64,000 nucleotides of DNA from Nitzschia sp. DOCU1 (taxonomy: Eukaryota > Bacillariophyta > Bacillariophyceae > Bacillariales > Bacillariaceae): positions 1,860,001-1,924,000 of the forward strand of contig OX595990.1 in the NCBI GenBank assembly GCA_951394045.1, given 5' to 3'. The stretch's first letter is position 1; each line of letters opens with the position of its first letter. This document shows positions 56,901 to 64,000 of the stretch, in pieces. The notes under the pieces were generated by a model, which had not been told where the DNA came from, did no database searches, and worked only from the letters and a program-made list of their open reading frames with translations. The position numbers and the translations under genes were made by a program.

Positions 56901-57306
56901 TTCCGGTAGAGGCCTCCTTATTGTCTGGTTTCTGCTTGCTGTGGTGCTTGCCATTTCCGCCTTCTTTCGGAACCGCGGTTTCTTCGGATGCTTCCTCGGC
57001 CGCCAAAGTAATCGTGAATCTCAAACCAGAAATTGACAATTTGGCGTCTTTGACCCAATCACTGCCTCCTTCTTTTTGCGACTTCCCCCAGTTCCATTCA
57101 AAAGCCACATATTGGACGAGACCACGAATGGAGGCAGTCGTTGTGGGGTTTACTATGATTTCATCTTGGGGTTGTAGCTGTATGTCGCGGAGCTTAATTC
57201 CTGCATTGCTGAGCAACTTGGTTTCCATGTTCTTTTGATCGATAACAAAGTATTCGGCGAGAGCATTGGAAATTGCCTCAGCTAAGATTCCCTTGGGTCC
57301 TTTCAT
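53986..57306 (-). CDS. chorein-like N-terminal domain plus PH domain protein (putative lipid transfer)
   Basis: Single exon, 1106 aa. The N-terminus (ISNALAEYFVIDQKNMETKL, then GIKLRDIQLQP) has the form of a chorein/VPS13 N-terminal domain, the opening of the hydrophobic groove in bridge-like lipid transfer proteins. The following beta-rich part includes WVKDAKLSISGLRFTITL. A Gly/Ala-rich hydrophobic segment near 905-935 (GGAGAGAVGFAYGFALGGP) could insert in or associate with a membrane. A PH domain follows near 970-1080 (IQHGFLLKRRDFFKWDWRPH, LRYYELTVHPPKG, WVLAAPTEQLRSAWVLKLNE). The protein is much shorter than VPS13 or ATG2. A contact-site or phosphoinositide-linked lipid-transfer role is inferred. 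It is divergent from the VTI1 gene. Confidence 0.7.
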   Translation of the reverse strand: MKGPKGILAEAISNALAEYFVIDQKNMETKLLSNAGIKLRDIQLQPQDEIIVNPTTTASIRGLVQYVAFEWNWGKSQKEGGSDWVKDAKLSISGLRFTITLAAEEASEETAVPKEGGNGKHHSKQKPDNKEASTGIMAYVEDQVQRILDTLTLAVNNVQFTVILPDGSNVQFGGLGMQIQSMGRTLPSTPIEEGGAPAPNTLLQQFQISQMFASVTSNDGESFPVLEDIFYEAHIQRSVGNRFQSGLERGLRVEGDSDAKGVVIHVGPAQLEILNSLVGMLVNPSSGAATGKIESCSSDTGNSSSGEEQDRFVVNSPTLEGEPSFMGLKLSGVSLVLPNGAKLSLADLILKYQLDGSVLRVEGRAGFSVDGIPFLALGETSAWSADLVEHNFRVNDTAVAEGGNPGDEVVVFLNARQAQLQRVSEGLNQALGIYKRLGALEGGAVSTMTRNSETIKKPKESTSASAWTIELLGKIGCVVEQGSNSDIIMTLRNVMANTDTMTVILHSVDECQIPGVMHLADPVVDTILKFNGSSLSAMVQDVVVVLEEQSQDSGEARNVKRNNPQESSPHTSDDEDDVQGAKFDGESSSSTMLTFGVRLTVKKFLAFKPDGKSVQTTVETLNLQVDPISEPRTKDTANARIRLTLNEFNHDMVRLRQPILQIAVDLASAFDSLYEMRFGANEIMLAAGYSLGDWKALIPTKRRQHDEAEPLKLPYAHIDHLKVNVLVKGLVGVKDSIIRVSPFDGKETTTMEDVAYFYKERVITQVPGMIADTEVLGTNLGDGVVGHFGGGLLGNVVGGAGIGGILSVAAFDGVKNTIKAGKVSRGVEETDKWQLSDLATGLKYSAICRTREGAAMRGKREDEGADAIDWAVGTTADVGKYTVENKARLGGAGAGAVGFAYGFALGGPIGAIAGTIIASATTQRTIEKVDEALKGTSIHTQKQATDDMIKVINGHMMTDGDEIIQHGFLLKRRDFFKWDWRPHCFVLAQDELRYYELTVHPPKGSVNKEGVLYMDSSKGPLKALKIDNHRVAVSDDISNASENLFVFTIHTSEKSEPLWVLAAPTEQLRSAWVLKLNEQMSRNSTGIKVLEEYATSCAPSEDSNKD

Positions 57307-57745
57307 TGTGAAAAGTATTGTCTATTGTTTCTTTCAACCTTCCAAGTTACAGTTTATCGTTGCCTGTTTGTGGATGTTGTGAGGGGCATTTGCTTCCAGA
57401 ATCCTGCGAAGCTCCACTCTCGTCTGCCCGGTCGGAACGATGTTTTTTCCTCGGTCACGCACCTTCGCGGCCTTCCAGTCCAGTGTGTCCGTTCTCCTCC
57501 TTCTGCCCCCCCGCCCCCCGCCGTCGCTTCCGTTTTGAATTGTTCGTCGTCGTCCGACAACAGTTGATCCAATGGGTCGAACGCTGAGTTTAATCGTGTT
57601 GACGCTTCGTCGCTCCATCGTCATCATGCTCCGCCGGTCATTTTCTCGTCGCCATCGGTCGTGTAGAGCCATTTTATCACCAAGCTACAGGCCGCTCGAC
57701 TGAGAAGCGCCATCACTTTTCATTTTACCACTTTATTTGAACAAC
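57307..57745. promoter_or_regulatory. divergent promoter region, chorein/PH gene and VTI1 gene
   Basis: A 439-nt region between two divergent membrane-traffic genes. It includes a C-rich stretch (57505-57525). Promoter content is inferred only from gene arrangement. Confidence 0.4.
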
Positions 57746-58357
57746 ATGGCACATTCCTACACCCCCTTCCAACGCTACGATGAAGAATTCAAGTCTCTGA
57801 AAAAGCAAGTACAGGATTCGCTGCAAGACGATGACGATGAAGAGCTAGCCAACAACACGAGCAATCTTTTGAGTCAATGTGATGAATTGCTTCAGCAGAT
57901 GGCACTGGAAGCTCGAAGTGTCCCCGATGCCTCTTTGAAGCGAGAGCTACTCGCCCAGGTCCGAACTTACAAATCGGAATTGCAAAAACTCAAAGACGAT
58001 TACAACAAAAAGTCCTTATTGGCAGGCAGCGGCGCCAGCAGCGCCAACACTCATCGAGAACGCCTGTTGAAGCAACAGGACATGCTCTTGAACCAAAATA
58101 GTCAACTGGAAAATGCTCGCAAAGTACTGGAAGAGACAGAGCAGATGGCTCTGGAAATCGGAACGGAATTGGCGCATAATCGGGAGACGATTGAATCGGC
58201 GCATGGGCGAGTCCGAACGGTCGCTGGATTGACCGGTCGTGCTCGACGGGTCTTGACTTCCATGAGTCAGCGTCAAACGCAACAAAAAATGATTTTGTAT
58301 GGTCTGGCAGGTGGAGTTGTTGTGTTCTTTCTTTTGGTTTTGTGGTGGATGCGTTAA
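57746..58357 (+). CDS. VTI1: VTI1-type Qb-SNARE
   Basis: 203 aa from ATG 57746. It has the VTI1 layout: an N-terminal three-helix domain (FQRYDEEFKSLKKQVQDSL), a linker, a SNARE helix (ARKVLEETEQMALEIGTELA continuing to RARRVLTSM) and a C-terminal tail anchor (MILYGLAGGVVVFFLLVLWW) ending in R. It functions in Golgi-to-endosome/vacuole fusion. At the presumed ionic zero layer the sequence reads LAHNRET, with Asn rather than the Gln of yeast Vti1; animal VTI1A has Asp there, so the family tolerates this. Single exon. Confidence 0.9.
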   Translation: MAHSYTPFQRYDEEFKSLKKQVQDSLQDDDDEELANNTSNLLSQCDELLQQMALEARSVPDASLKRELLAQVRTYKSELQKLKDDYNKKSLLAGSGASSANTHRERLLKQQDMLLNQNSQLENARKVLEETEQMALEIGTELAHNRETIESAHGRVRTVAGLTGRARRVLTSMSQRQTQQKMILYGLAGGVVVFFLLVLWWMR

Positions 58358-58916
58358 GATAAAAGGCGTTTCCGTCGACTGCACGGGGTGCCACAATAAC
58401 CTTTTAGAATATCAGACTTGTGAAAATGTGTATACTCGCGGTGCACGGGAATTCGAGTGGAAGACTTCTTCGTTGAAACATTAAAATGCATCCCTCGCAT
58501 CAACCTCAAATAGATTTCCATTGCATTGGCGAAGAAGGATGTACTGCACATTGTTATGTTGGTAGGCTCGCCGTATTCGAGTATTGACAACAGCCCTTCC
58601 GTCCATGTGTACCATCTTTCCGAGATTATCAGATAGCATGCTCTGGATTTCCTTTCTCTATCTGCGGCTGATCCTTTCACTGCGACTAGCTAGAATTCCA
58701 TCATTCGACCTATGTTTGAATCATCCATCGGTTTCCACGAGCGAGGAGTCAGGATGGAAGAAAGCAAAACGCTGTACGTTGGTGCGATTAAGAACAACTC
58801 GAATGTCGTTGATGGTGTTGTGGTCGACAATAACACATTGAAATGGACCAGACCATATCATAAGATAATGCTAGCCAGGGGGCGATTTTTATACTAATAA
58901 AGAATACATGCTTTTC
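58358..58916. other. convergent intergenic region
   Basis: Between the stops of VTI1 (+) and the RDD gene (-). No gene was recognised. Confidence 0.4.
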
Positions 58917-60126
58917 TTAGATTACATTACAGCACCCTCTTGTCCGCCTGACCCGCTCGTGTTGGTTTTCCATGGGGAATGTTGAATAGAAGCTATCACG
59001 TGGCGAATTGTTGTTCCCGACATTTGGAAGGGACTCGTTTCGACGTAGACGCACTTCCTGGCCCAGGGGCGTTTCTTCGTCGTCATTATTGTAGCCTTCA
59101 GTGGAATCGTCTTCTTTTGCAAGTAGAATGTCCAATTCATCGTTGAGATCCTCATCACTAGTCACGGTCCCTTGCTCCTGACGCAGAGCACGATGACGAA
59201 GCTTCGCTAACTTGGCGTCCCATAGGTAGATGATTCCGGTATCTGCGACCATGTCATGCAGCATGCGTCCATCTCGACGAAACAACCCAATGGCCCCAAG
59301 CGGTGGGCATAGCGTCAACGTTACGGGCAACAAGCACGTTCGTACAAATGCTTGCTTTACGGACACTGTGGCATAGGGACTAGACCGGTTACAATCGCAC
59401 ACCTTGAGACCGACAATTGCCATTCCAAAGGTCTGACCAGCAAGTCCGACAGAAAGGAAAAAATAACTGAACCAGAAAAGACAATAGAGGGCCACCATCC
59501 AATCACCTCCTTCGCGTTGAAAGTCTTTTGTTTTCATCTCCGCCTCGTCATGGCTTTTTCTCAGAAATAAGATCAAACACCACTCAATCAATCGAAACAA
59601 AAGAGCAAAAAGTAGAATGACTGTAAAAACGTCAATCAAAATGGCGATCGCCTTGCTGACAAAGCCGCAATATCTTCCTTGCACTGCGACCGCTTTATTC
59701 GTTCTGCCTTTTGGGTATGGGTGACGATCGTCTCGTTGCCGATGGCGCCCTGGTGCTGGTGGCAAATAGCACCGTTGCCGATGTTGTTCACTCCAAATTC
59801 GACACCGAGTCACAATCCTAAGATAGAGGTCAATCATTTGTCACTTGCAGCCGCAACGTGTCCAAAAATGTGGTGAACACCCCCGTAGAGCTTTTGGCAA
59901 TGATGGCGCTCGTATCGATCCGTGTCAGAATGGCATCAAAGTTGATTCGCTCGAGCTGCTTGTCCCAGTCAATGTGCAACAACACCTTGTTCATGTCGAT
60001 TCTCTGGACCATTTTGTCAACGTCGATGCGCTCGACTACATCATTCACGTCGATCCTTCGGATTACGCCGTCGACATCAACGACTTCAATAACATGATTA
60101 ACAACGCCTGCTATCGGATGCATCAT
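58917..60126 (-). CDS. RDD-family membrane protein with acidic repeat leader
   Basis: Two exons. Exon 1 starts at ATG 60126 and holds an acidic heptad-like repeat: VDVDGVIRRIDVNDVVERID, then VDKMVQRIDMNKVLLHIDWD, then INFDAILTRIDTSAIIAKSS. Exon 2 ends at 58917 and has the RDD domain: GRYCGFVSKAIAILIDVF with Arg and Asp in TM1, a TM near WMVALYCLFWFSYFFLSVGL, and GQTFGMAIVGLKV. It ends in a cytosolic Ser/Glu-rich tail. The intron begins at or near the GT after CGGCTGCAA (about 59849), but no acceptor satisfied both frame and usual length, so the junction is unresolved and some residues around 59700-59849 are uncertain. The same repeat-plus-RDD architecture is typical of actinobacterial proteins. 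Function: membrane protein, transport suspected. Confidence 0.72.
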
Positions 60127-60463
60127 TGACTAATAATTCCTGTTCACATATACTGGTACTCTGGGTATACAGTAGTGATTCTGTCATGTCCATCAGATGG
60201 ATGGAGGGCGAAGACTGCGAAAGAAAATTCAAAAGCAGCAATGGGAGATCCTGCCGACGCGGGAAGGAGGCGAAGCGGCGTATGATAGTTCAATGTTACC
60301 ATACATAGTCTACATAGGTACCTACGTATAGTACAGTATTCGTTTGGAACAGTCACGAGTATCCTGGACTCGGAAATGACAGTTCAAAGCAAAAAAAAAT
60401 CATCATGGAACTCCAACACATCGAAAGTGGAAAAGACTTTAGCATCGAGTACTTGGTTACACA
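60127..60463. promoter_or_regulatory. divergent promoter region
   Basis: A 337-nt gap between the RDD gene (-) and the plastid-targeted unknown (+). It holds TACGTA/GTACC words near 60310-60340 and an A run at 60389-60397. Confidence 0.4.
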
Positions 60464-61390
60464 ATGAGAGGAAATGTCCCTGTAAATATACTACTGCTGG
60501 TATTGCTTAGCCGATGTTGCACTGAGCTATGCTGGGCTTTTGCGCCGTTGTTTCAAGCGGGTCATCGGCATTCTTCGACTACCGGTGGTAGGGCACGCCC
60601 GTCGTTGACGACGATCCATGCCAAGAAGAAGAAAGGTTCTGCTGGATCACCAGTTTCTCCGTTTTCTCTGGAATCTTTGACGAAAATGGTCATGCCAGGA
60701 GCAAAGCCCAGCAGCGTGGAGTCTGGAATTGAAGCTGCCTTAATCTTGACTGATAAGAAACGACAAGAAGAATGGAAGAAAGATATGCGACAGCAGTTTC
60801 CCCTCGTACCCTCCTTTGTGGTGGACGTTTGTATCGACTCGTTATCGGAGGCGTTTTCGGTCGTGGCACCGGCAGAGGTCAAAGCCGTACTTCGCCCAGG
60901 AGGTCTGGAAAAAGTTCGCCCTGGGCTACAAAAAAAAATTATCTCAGCTCTTGAGAATCAGGCCGTAGTGAAGGGTATTCCTCTCAAAGCCGATGACAAG
61001 CGCCAATTCCTGCAATACTTGGTGAGCATGTCACTCGATTATGCACTAAAGGACGCCGAGCTACTGCTGGCAGAGCCTGCTGTCAAGCTACGAGCGCTCG
61101 ATGCACAAAAACGGCAGATCCAAAAATACATGACTCTTCGTGATGTGGCCTGGTACCGGATTCGATACTATCCTGTACAAACAACGCTACTGAGCATTGC
61201 TTCCATCTACATTATATATTCCCTTTATCAACAGACCAAGCACACGTTACTCGTTTCGAAGATTTCGGCTATTTTCGCAGCCATAATTACACACATCCAG
61301 CTTGTGACAAAAAAGGCAGCAAAGCTACTTGGATTCGGTACCAAGAAATCATTCAAGCGAAAGATTGTCCGTCGAGTAGCTCGGAGGTAG
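60464..61390 (+). CDS. plastid-targeted membrane protein of unknown function
   Basis: 308 aa. The N-terminal signal peptide (VNILLLVLLSRCCTELCW) is followed by WAFAPLF, a textbook ASAFAP-like plastid-entry site, and a Ser/Thr/Arg-rich transit region. The mature part is helical and charged (about 60-215). One TM segment lies near 238-258 (TTLLSIASIYIIYSLYQQTK) and a second hydrophobic stretch near 265-280. The C-terminus is very basic (KKSFKRKIVRRVARR). I do not recognise the family. A single-exon gene; the start is fixed by the signal peptide. Confidence 0.75.
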   Translation: MRGNVPVNILLLVLLSRCCTELCWAFAPLFQAGHRHSSTTGGRARPSLTTIHAKKKKGSAGSPVSPFSLESLTKMVMPGAKPSSVESGIEAALILTDKKRQEEWKKDMRQQFPLVPSFVVDVCIDSLSEAFSVVAPAEVKAVLRPGGLEKVRPGLQKKIISALENQAVVKGIPLKADDKRQFLQYLVSMSLDYALKDAELLLAEPAVKLRALDAQKRQIQKYMTLRDVAWYRIRYYPVQTTLLSIASIYIIYSLYQQTKHTLLVSKISAIFAAIITHIQLVTKKAAKLLGFGTKKSFKRKIVRRVARR

Positions 61391-62220
61391 GCGGAAACGG
61401 ATTGGAATTCGCCATGGCATGACCCACCATCTATTAGGCGAAACGCATTCGCCGCCACAACAAGAGTCCAGTATATTTCGTCATTGTCTGGTCTACGTGC
61501 GTCTGAAAATGGAAGGCCATAGGCTATGATACTACTTCTACTAGTAGAGTGAACCGCTGGTTCTTTTCCAGACCAAAGTATCATCTAACAAATCCAGGCG
61601 TACTATTTAAAGCAGCGAAGTGTAGCCTAGTGGTATGCTTATTGCAAGAAGCCGGTCATTCTTTCTTGCATCTTGCCGCAATCACCGTGTTTTCGCCTGC
61701 CATCGATGTTGGTATAACCGCTCGATTAGCATTTATAGTGAATGCATCAACACGAGATGACGGCACGCAGTACCGAGTAGAGAAGCATAGTTTGACTGAG
61801 CTACAGTGCTTTCATCGACTCGACGTCTTCGTAGTGGAGAAGAGGTGAGAAGATAAACCAATCTCTGGGTAGAAGGGCAGGACCGAATCCGTTCAGTCCA
61901 GTCAGTCGGCCGGACGGAAGTACTACTACTGCTGGCCACAGCGCGGTCGTACTATTATCGTACGATACAATATTTGGGCAGGATATTCGAAGGATGATCT
62001 ATCCCAGTGGCCACCCACCTATCCCAGTGGCATATAATAAAACAGCTAAAATAATCGCTTGGGCTTATTCCACCGAAATTGGTATTGATCATTCGTCATG
62101 GCAGAGCAAGACTCAGGAAATTGAGATCATCCTCTTTGGCCTTATCATCCTCTTTCCATAAAATATCTTCTGGTCAGAACCAAAAAGGTTACAAGTTCAC
62201 ACAACAACACCAACAACAAA
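61391..62220. other. intergenic region
   Basis: About 830 nt without a convincing gene. A tRNA A-box-like word (TAGCCTAGTGGTA, 61623-61635) has no matching B box. A direct repeat of CTATCCCAGTGGC occurs near 62000 and 62020. Confidence 0.4.
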
Positions 62221-62821
62221 ATGAAATTCAGTGTTGCAGCATTCGTGCTCTCGGCCACGCTCTTGGGCCGCTCTGTGGACGGCGCTCAGCGCGAAAAGTC
62301 CGATCGCAAGAAGCAAGAAAAGAACAACCTACGCCCTAGTAGCAATGGGAAGAGGATTCTCCAAAACAAAGCCATTGATATGCCTTTTCAAAAAACAAGG
62401 AAGAATTTTGCTGATTACGAGTCTGATGGTACTGGTCCTCGCGCTTTGTGGGGGCTCCGTCCCCACAACAACGGAGACTTGGTAGAGGGTGATGACCAGG
62501 AGGCAGCTGAGAAAGAAAAGTTGCAGGCAGAGAAGGAAAAGATGCTTCGTTCTGATGACAGCACCACCAATGCCTCTTGGTCTGCCTCTGCACTCCGTGA
62601 TCCCGGCAACCATGCCACCCCAGGAAACGATGCAGACAAGAAGGAGGCTGCTACGAAGGAAAAGCTGGAGGCGGAAAAAGAAACTAAAGCGGTCTTTTCC
62701 GTGGAGCAAAAGCTTGGAAACAGCGAAACGCGAGGAGAAAACAACATTTTCGACAACAGCCAGATTGGGATCAACATTGTTGGCGGTGCTCAGCCGGAAG
62801 TTGGTGAATTCCCCTATTACG
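62221..62821 (+). CDS. secreted chymotrypsin-family serine protease, first exon only
   Basis: From ATG 62221: signal peptide (KFSVAAFVLSATLLGRSVDG), then a pro-region of about 160 residues with a repeated Glu/Lys motif (AAEKEKLQAEKEK and AATKEKLEAEKE), then INIVGGAQPEVGEFPYY. This is the IVGG activation N-terminus of S1 proteases, including the EFPYY strand. The frame then meets G|GTACGTAG, a good donor, and stops within the intron. The His/Asp/Ser catalytic residues must lie in later exons that are not visible; a retroelement coding region starts 475 nt downstream. Either the retroelement sits in the first intron, or the gene is broken. Confidence 0.65.
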
Positions 62822-63295
62822 GTACGTAGCTGAGGAAGCATGCAGTACACTAGAATACCCCTCTAGATCTAACAAGTAGTTAGAGTAAAGAGTACACACA
62901 ATGGCCTACGTGTAGTACCTACATACCTTACATACATACCTGGCTGACGTCGACTTGGTCGAACGTCTGTGGACGCACGGACGGACGGGCAAGGCCGGCG
63001 CGGCTGACGAGCAATGACGACGGCAACGGCAAGCGCGGCGAGCCGTCGACGTCTACTACTGGAATAGAACTTCCAACGGTATCTAGCTACGGACCTTGAA
63101 GAGATTCGAGAAGCTAGATCGGTGGGAGTTGTATCCAACGCATGCAGGATGCGTTGAGGAAAGACCCTGGTGGTCTAGGAGCGATAGAATCAGCGATAAC
63201 TTTAGATCTCACAATTATTTCCACTACAACTTTTTCATCGTACTTTCAGCGTAGTGCACAGTGTTAACACTCCACGTTACACGCGTGAGCTAAAG
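62822..63295. other. intron start and/or retroelement leader
   Basis: Starts with the protease donor site and ends at the gag ATG. It contains CATACCTTACATACATACCT, a GC-rich ACGGACGGACGGGC stretch and a short hairpin. It probably includes the 5' LTR and leader of the retroelement, but the LTR limits cannot be set without the 3' LTR. Confidence 0.35.
63136..63156 (+). repeat. hairpin, 8-bp perfect arms with 5-nt loop
   Basis: CAACGCAT and ATGCGTTG flank GCAGG. It lies 140 nt upstream of the gag start, within the presumed retroelement LTR or leader. Confidence 0.7.
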
Positions 63296-64000
63296 ATGAA
63301 GATTGCAAACAGCATCCCGAAGAAGACCGCTGCCGAGAAGCAGGGCTTCAAATCAGCACCGGTCAGTATCGAAAGACCCGAGCCAAAGGAGCTCAAAGAT
63401 GGGGCGTACAGTCAATACGACTTGCGCATTGACCCAAAAGATAAAAAGTCGCTGACGCGACGCGTCAAACAACCGCATTTCACCGACGGAACGCCCGAAG
63501 AGTGGTTCCTTTTCCTTATCGGACTTAAGGATGTGATCGCGGGTCAGGACCTAACTACGGGACCTCAGAAATTTGCGTTAACACGCAATTTGCTGAAAGG
63601 CCAGGTATTGGCCGCGTTCAACGCGAAGGCCTCGGAACTCGAAGCCGAAACTCCTGAGAGTTTTGAGAAAAGTTTGCACGCGGTTACGGCGTATGTCCTC
63701 CCAAAACGCGCAGTGCAACTTCAAAAGCGCTATATGCGTCGGATCTGCCGAAAGCCCCCGACGATGACAATGAAGGCGTATGTGGCTCGGCTCCGCGAGC
63801 TAAACGAGTACCTCGCGCTATTCGACGAGAAAGGCGAGAAAAACAAAATTCCCGATGACGAGCTCATGGAGAATTGCGAGTTTGGAATCCCCGCCAAGTG
63901 GCGCAAAGAGATGATCCTACAGGGATTCGAGCCTGTGGACCACACGGTTCAAGACTTTGTAGACTTCTGCGAACGGCTGGAAGCCACCGAGGAGATCAAT
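63296..64000 (+). CDS. gag: LTR-retrotransposon Gag polyprotein, 5' part
   Basis: An open frame from ATG 63296 to the window edge, 235 codons without a stop. The region VKQPHFTDGTPEEWFLFLIG, then GPQKFALTRNLLKGQVLAAF, resembles the capsid-like part of Gag from diatom LTR retrotransposons (a substrate-poor helical domain with a TPEEW-type Trp). KAYVARLRELNEYLALF and IPAKWRKEMILQGFEP continue it. No zinc knuckle, protease or reverse transcriptase lies within the window, so the copia or gypsy class cannot be assigned. Intact frame so far, so the element may be young. Confidence 0.75.
   Translation, partial: MKIANSIPKKTAAEKQGFKSAPVSIERPEPKELKDGAYSQYDLRIDPKDKKSLTRRVKQPHFTDGTPEEWFLFLIGLKDVIAGQDLTTGPQKFALTRNLLKGQVLAAFNAKASELEAETPESFEKSLHAVTAYVLPKRAVQLQKRYMRRICRKPPTMTMKAYVARLRELNEYLALFDEKGEKNKIPDDELMENCEFGIPAKWRKEMILQGFEPVDHTVQDFVDFCERLEATEEIN
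63296..64000 (+). mobile_element. LTR retrotransposon, partial, runs off the right edge
   Basis: Defined by the Gag frame. Its left border lies somewhere between 62822 and 63296 and was not located. It is in the same orientation as the interrupted protease gene. Confidence 0.65.

Noticed and set aside
61616..61700. tRNA-like A-box word (TAGCCTAGTGGTA)
   Set aside because: No B box (GGTTCGANNCC) at the right distance and no cloverleaf acceptor stem could be formed.

Overview
The window reads as nuclear DNA of a photosynthetic stramenopile, most likely a pennate diatom. The reasons are intron-bearing eukaryotic genes (SMC3, PRP19, MON2, a VTI1-type SNARE), very short introns (I place 18, of 61 to 99 nt), and several products whose signal peptide is followed by an ASAFAP-like plastid-entry motif (VDAFTP, VLAFSS, GAGAFV, CWAFAP). 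Diatom-type single-pass LRR proteins, Cys/His repeat proteins and a retroelement Gag of the kind found in diatoms fit as well. The species cannot be fixed from sequence alone.

Layout. 1-375: 5' end of a secretory- or plastid-targeted class I aminotransferase (minus). 818-5506: CHK-kinase-like phosphotransferase (+), converging on a seven-exon OSCA/TMEM63-like channel gene (-). 6103-10144: cohesin SMC3 (-), sharing a 565-nt intergenic region with the divergent splicing ubiquitin ligase PRP19 (10710-12299, +). 12926-15241: plastid-targeted protein with two ApaG domains (+), converging on MON2 (15412-20851, -). 21317-25593: three near-identical head-to-tail 1423-bp repeats bounded by an 8-bp direct repeat. 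25890-27908: divergent FHA-like protein (+). 28307-32821: two paralogous Cys/His-repeat regulators (-). 34589-37280: transmembrane LRR protein (-). 39383-42734: SpoU/TrmH rRNA methyltransferase and an unknown protein (both +). 42879-44695: plastid-targeted protein with a three-copy repeat and a GC-AG intron (-), divergent from a plastid Mfd-like helicase lacking the UvrB-like module (45409-48681, +). 49143-52644: second OSCA/TMEM63 gene (+). 53061-53875: minisatellite. 53986-57306: chorein-like plus PH-domain protein (-), divergent from the VTI1 SNARE (57746-58355, +). 58917-60126: RDD membrane protein with an actinobacterial-style acidic repeat leader (-). 60464-61390: plastid-targeted unknown (+). 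62221-62821: first exon of a chymotrypsin-family protease, followed at 63296 by the gag of an LTR retrotransposon that runs off the right edge.

This is mostly a housekeeping gene neighbourhood with no operons. Themes are membrane traffic and lipid transfer (MON2, VTI1, chorein/PH), chromosome and RNA maintenance (SMC3, PRP19, rRNA methylase, Mfd) and mechanosensitive-type channels (two OSCA-like genes). The most unusual items are the 1423-bp array, whose inferred empty site is a near-perfect palindrome, the three-copy Gly/Asp repeat of the plastid protein, the tandem Cys/His-repeat paralogs with shared flanking motifs, and the RDD protein with bacterial-style repeats. Start codons were chosen as ATG throughout. 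Splice sites were placed by eye from GT/AG signals plus frame and family continuity.
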